Part shown: positions 31,152-31,943 of the stretch, piece by piece
Position numbering within the stretch: the stretch's first letter is position 1
How the letters are laid out: every line of letters begins with the position of its first letter
NCBI GenBank assembly: GCA_023416965.1
Contig: JAEZGJ010000083.1
Span: forward strand, 1 to 31,943
Direction of reading: 5' to 3'
Source: Pseudomonadota bacterium
Lineage (GTDB): Bacteria > Pseudomonadota > Alphaproteobacteria > Rhizobiales > Phreatobacteraceae
Length of the DNA: 31,943 nucleotides
Translations under genes and position numbers: made by a program
Notes under the pieces: model-generated
The model's input: only the letters and a program-made list of their open reading frames with translations
Database searches by the model: none
Told to the model about the DNA's origin: nothing

Positions 31152-31943
31152 TCACTGGGTGACGGTGATGCCGGTATCCTTGATGATGCCGCTCCACCGC
31201 GTCGTCTCCTCCTCGATGAACCGGCCGAAATCGGCGGCGGAGGCCCCCCGTGCCTCCAGGCCGAGCGTCGCGAAGCGTTGTTTGACGGCGCTCTCTTCAA
31301 GAGCCCGCAGCGTCTCGGCCTCGAGGCGGGCGCGGATGGCGGCCGGCGTTCCCGCCGGCGCCATGAAGCCGTACCAGCCGGCAGCGACCACACGCGACAG
31401 GCCCTGTTCGCGCAAGGCTGGCGCGGCCGGGAACAGTGGGCTGCGCTCGGCCGAGGCGACGCCGAGGACGCGCAGCTTGCCCGCCTCGATCAACTGGAGG
31501 GCCGAGGTGATGGCGGTGATCGTGGCGTCGATGCGCCCGCCGAGCAGTTCGGAATAGGCCGGCGCATCGCCGCGGAACTGCACGGTCAGCCCCTTGATGC
31601 CGGCATCCTTGAACAGCAGTTCGCCCGCGAGGTGCGGCTGCGATCCCGGCCCCGGCGAGCCGAAGGTGACGCCGTCCGGTTTCGACTTGGCGAAGGCCAC
31701 GAACTCCGCCGCAGTCCGGGCGGGGTTGTCAGCGTTGACGACGAGGAAGAGCGGCGCCAGCACCGTCATTGCGACGGGGAGGAGGTCCTTGCGCGGATCG
31801 TAGCGCAGCGGGCTGTAGAGCGCCTCGGCCAGGGCAAAGGGCGCCGCCGCATAGAGGACGGTGTAACCGTCGGGGTCGGCGCGAGCGACCATTTCGTTGG
31901 CCAGCCGCGTGCCGGCACCCGGCTTGTTCTCGACGATGCATTG
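31152..31943 (-). CDS. Bug-family (TctC-like) solute-binding protein, N-terminus outside window
   Basis: This frame is open to the last base of the window (263 codons seen), so the signal peptide and first residues are missing. The first visible part, IVENKPGAGTRLANEMVARA, is the family motif that normally reads VENRPGAGG..., followed by PDGYTVLYAAAPFALAEAL, SKPDGVTFGSPGPGSQPHLAGEL, VQFRGDAPAYSELLGGRIDATI, AGKLRVLGVASAERSPLFPAAP and WYGFMAPAGTPAAI. It is convergent with the IclR gene and probably supplies the acid handled by CaiB and the crotonase; this is inference. It is distinct from the Bug protein at 2688-3665. Confidence 0.92.
   Translation of the reverse strand, partial: QCIVENKPGAGTRLANEMVARADPDGYTVLYAAAPFALAEALYSPLRYDPRKDLLPVAMTVLAPLFLVVNADNPARTAAEFVAFAKSKPDGVTFGSPGPGSQPHLAGELLFKDAGIKGLTVQFRGDAPAYSELLGGRIDATITAITSALQLIEAGKLRVLGVASAERSPLFPAAPALREQGLSRVVAAGWYGFMAPAGTPAAIRARLEAETLRALEESAVKQRFATLGLEARGASAADFGRFIEEETTRWSGIIKDTGITVTQ

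Noticed and set aside
1..31943. CRISPR arrays, insertion sequences, rRNA, phage genes
   Set aside because: No regularly spaced repeats, transposase motifs, terminal inverted repeats or rRNA sequence were seen by reading both strands.

Overview
The window is GC-rich, densely coding DNA that reads as the chromosome of a free-living alphaproteobacterium, most likely of the Hyphomicrobiales. The evidence is the many Bug-type and ABC solute receptors with twin-arginine signals, CaiB/IclR and mandelate-racemase catabolic modules, a Sox-type cytochrome cluster and tight stop/start overlaps. This placement is inference; there is no rRNA in the window. Both ends cut through genes (recJ at the left, a Bug receptor at the right).

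Layout. 1-3808: 3' part of recJ, a possible small convergent gene, a Kbp-like BON-LysM protein, an orphan Bug receptor and tRNA-Glu(TTC), then about 660 gene-free bases. 4473-11720: two divergent units around a candidate DeoR operator. Leftward: SDR dehydrogenase, then the receptor, permease and ATPase of an amino-acid-type ABC importer. Rightward: DeoR regulator, BtpA/SgcQ TIM-barrel protein, FGGY kinase and HAD phosphatase. Together they look like one uptake and catabolic pathway for an unidentified sugar-like compound. 12036-20028: a LysR regulator divergent from two overlapping enolase-superfamily genes and a branched-chain-type ABC importer whose LivM and LivG parts are fused; probably uptake and dehydration or isomerisation of a sugar acid or similar acid.

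20029-23310: a stretch visibly less GC-biased and less tightly packed, with a SAM methyltransferase, a GST-cupin pair divergent from a TetR regulator, and gene-free or decayed DNA between them. It may have been acquired. 23317-27960: a leftward six-gene operon coding for a two-subunit molybdenum hydroxylase (IorAB type) followed by SoxX, SoxY, SoxZ and SoxA. No soxB or soxCD lies in the window and the SoxY carrier tail is atypical. I consider this the most unusual system here.

28206-31943: an enoyl-CoA hydratase/isomerase divergent from a CaiB/BaiF CoA-transferase and its overlapping IclR regulator, with a candidate operator between them, then a convergent, truncated Bug receptor. This fits import and CoA-dependent breakdown of a carboxylic acid.

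All functions were assigned by reading motifs in the translated sequence; no database search was made.
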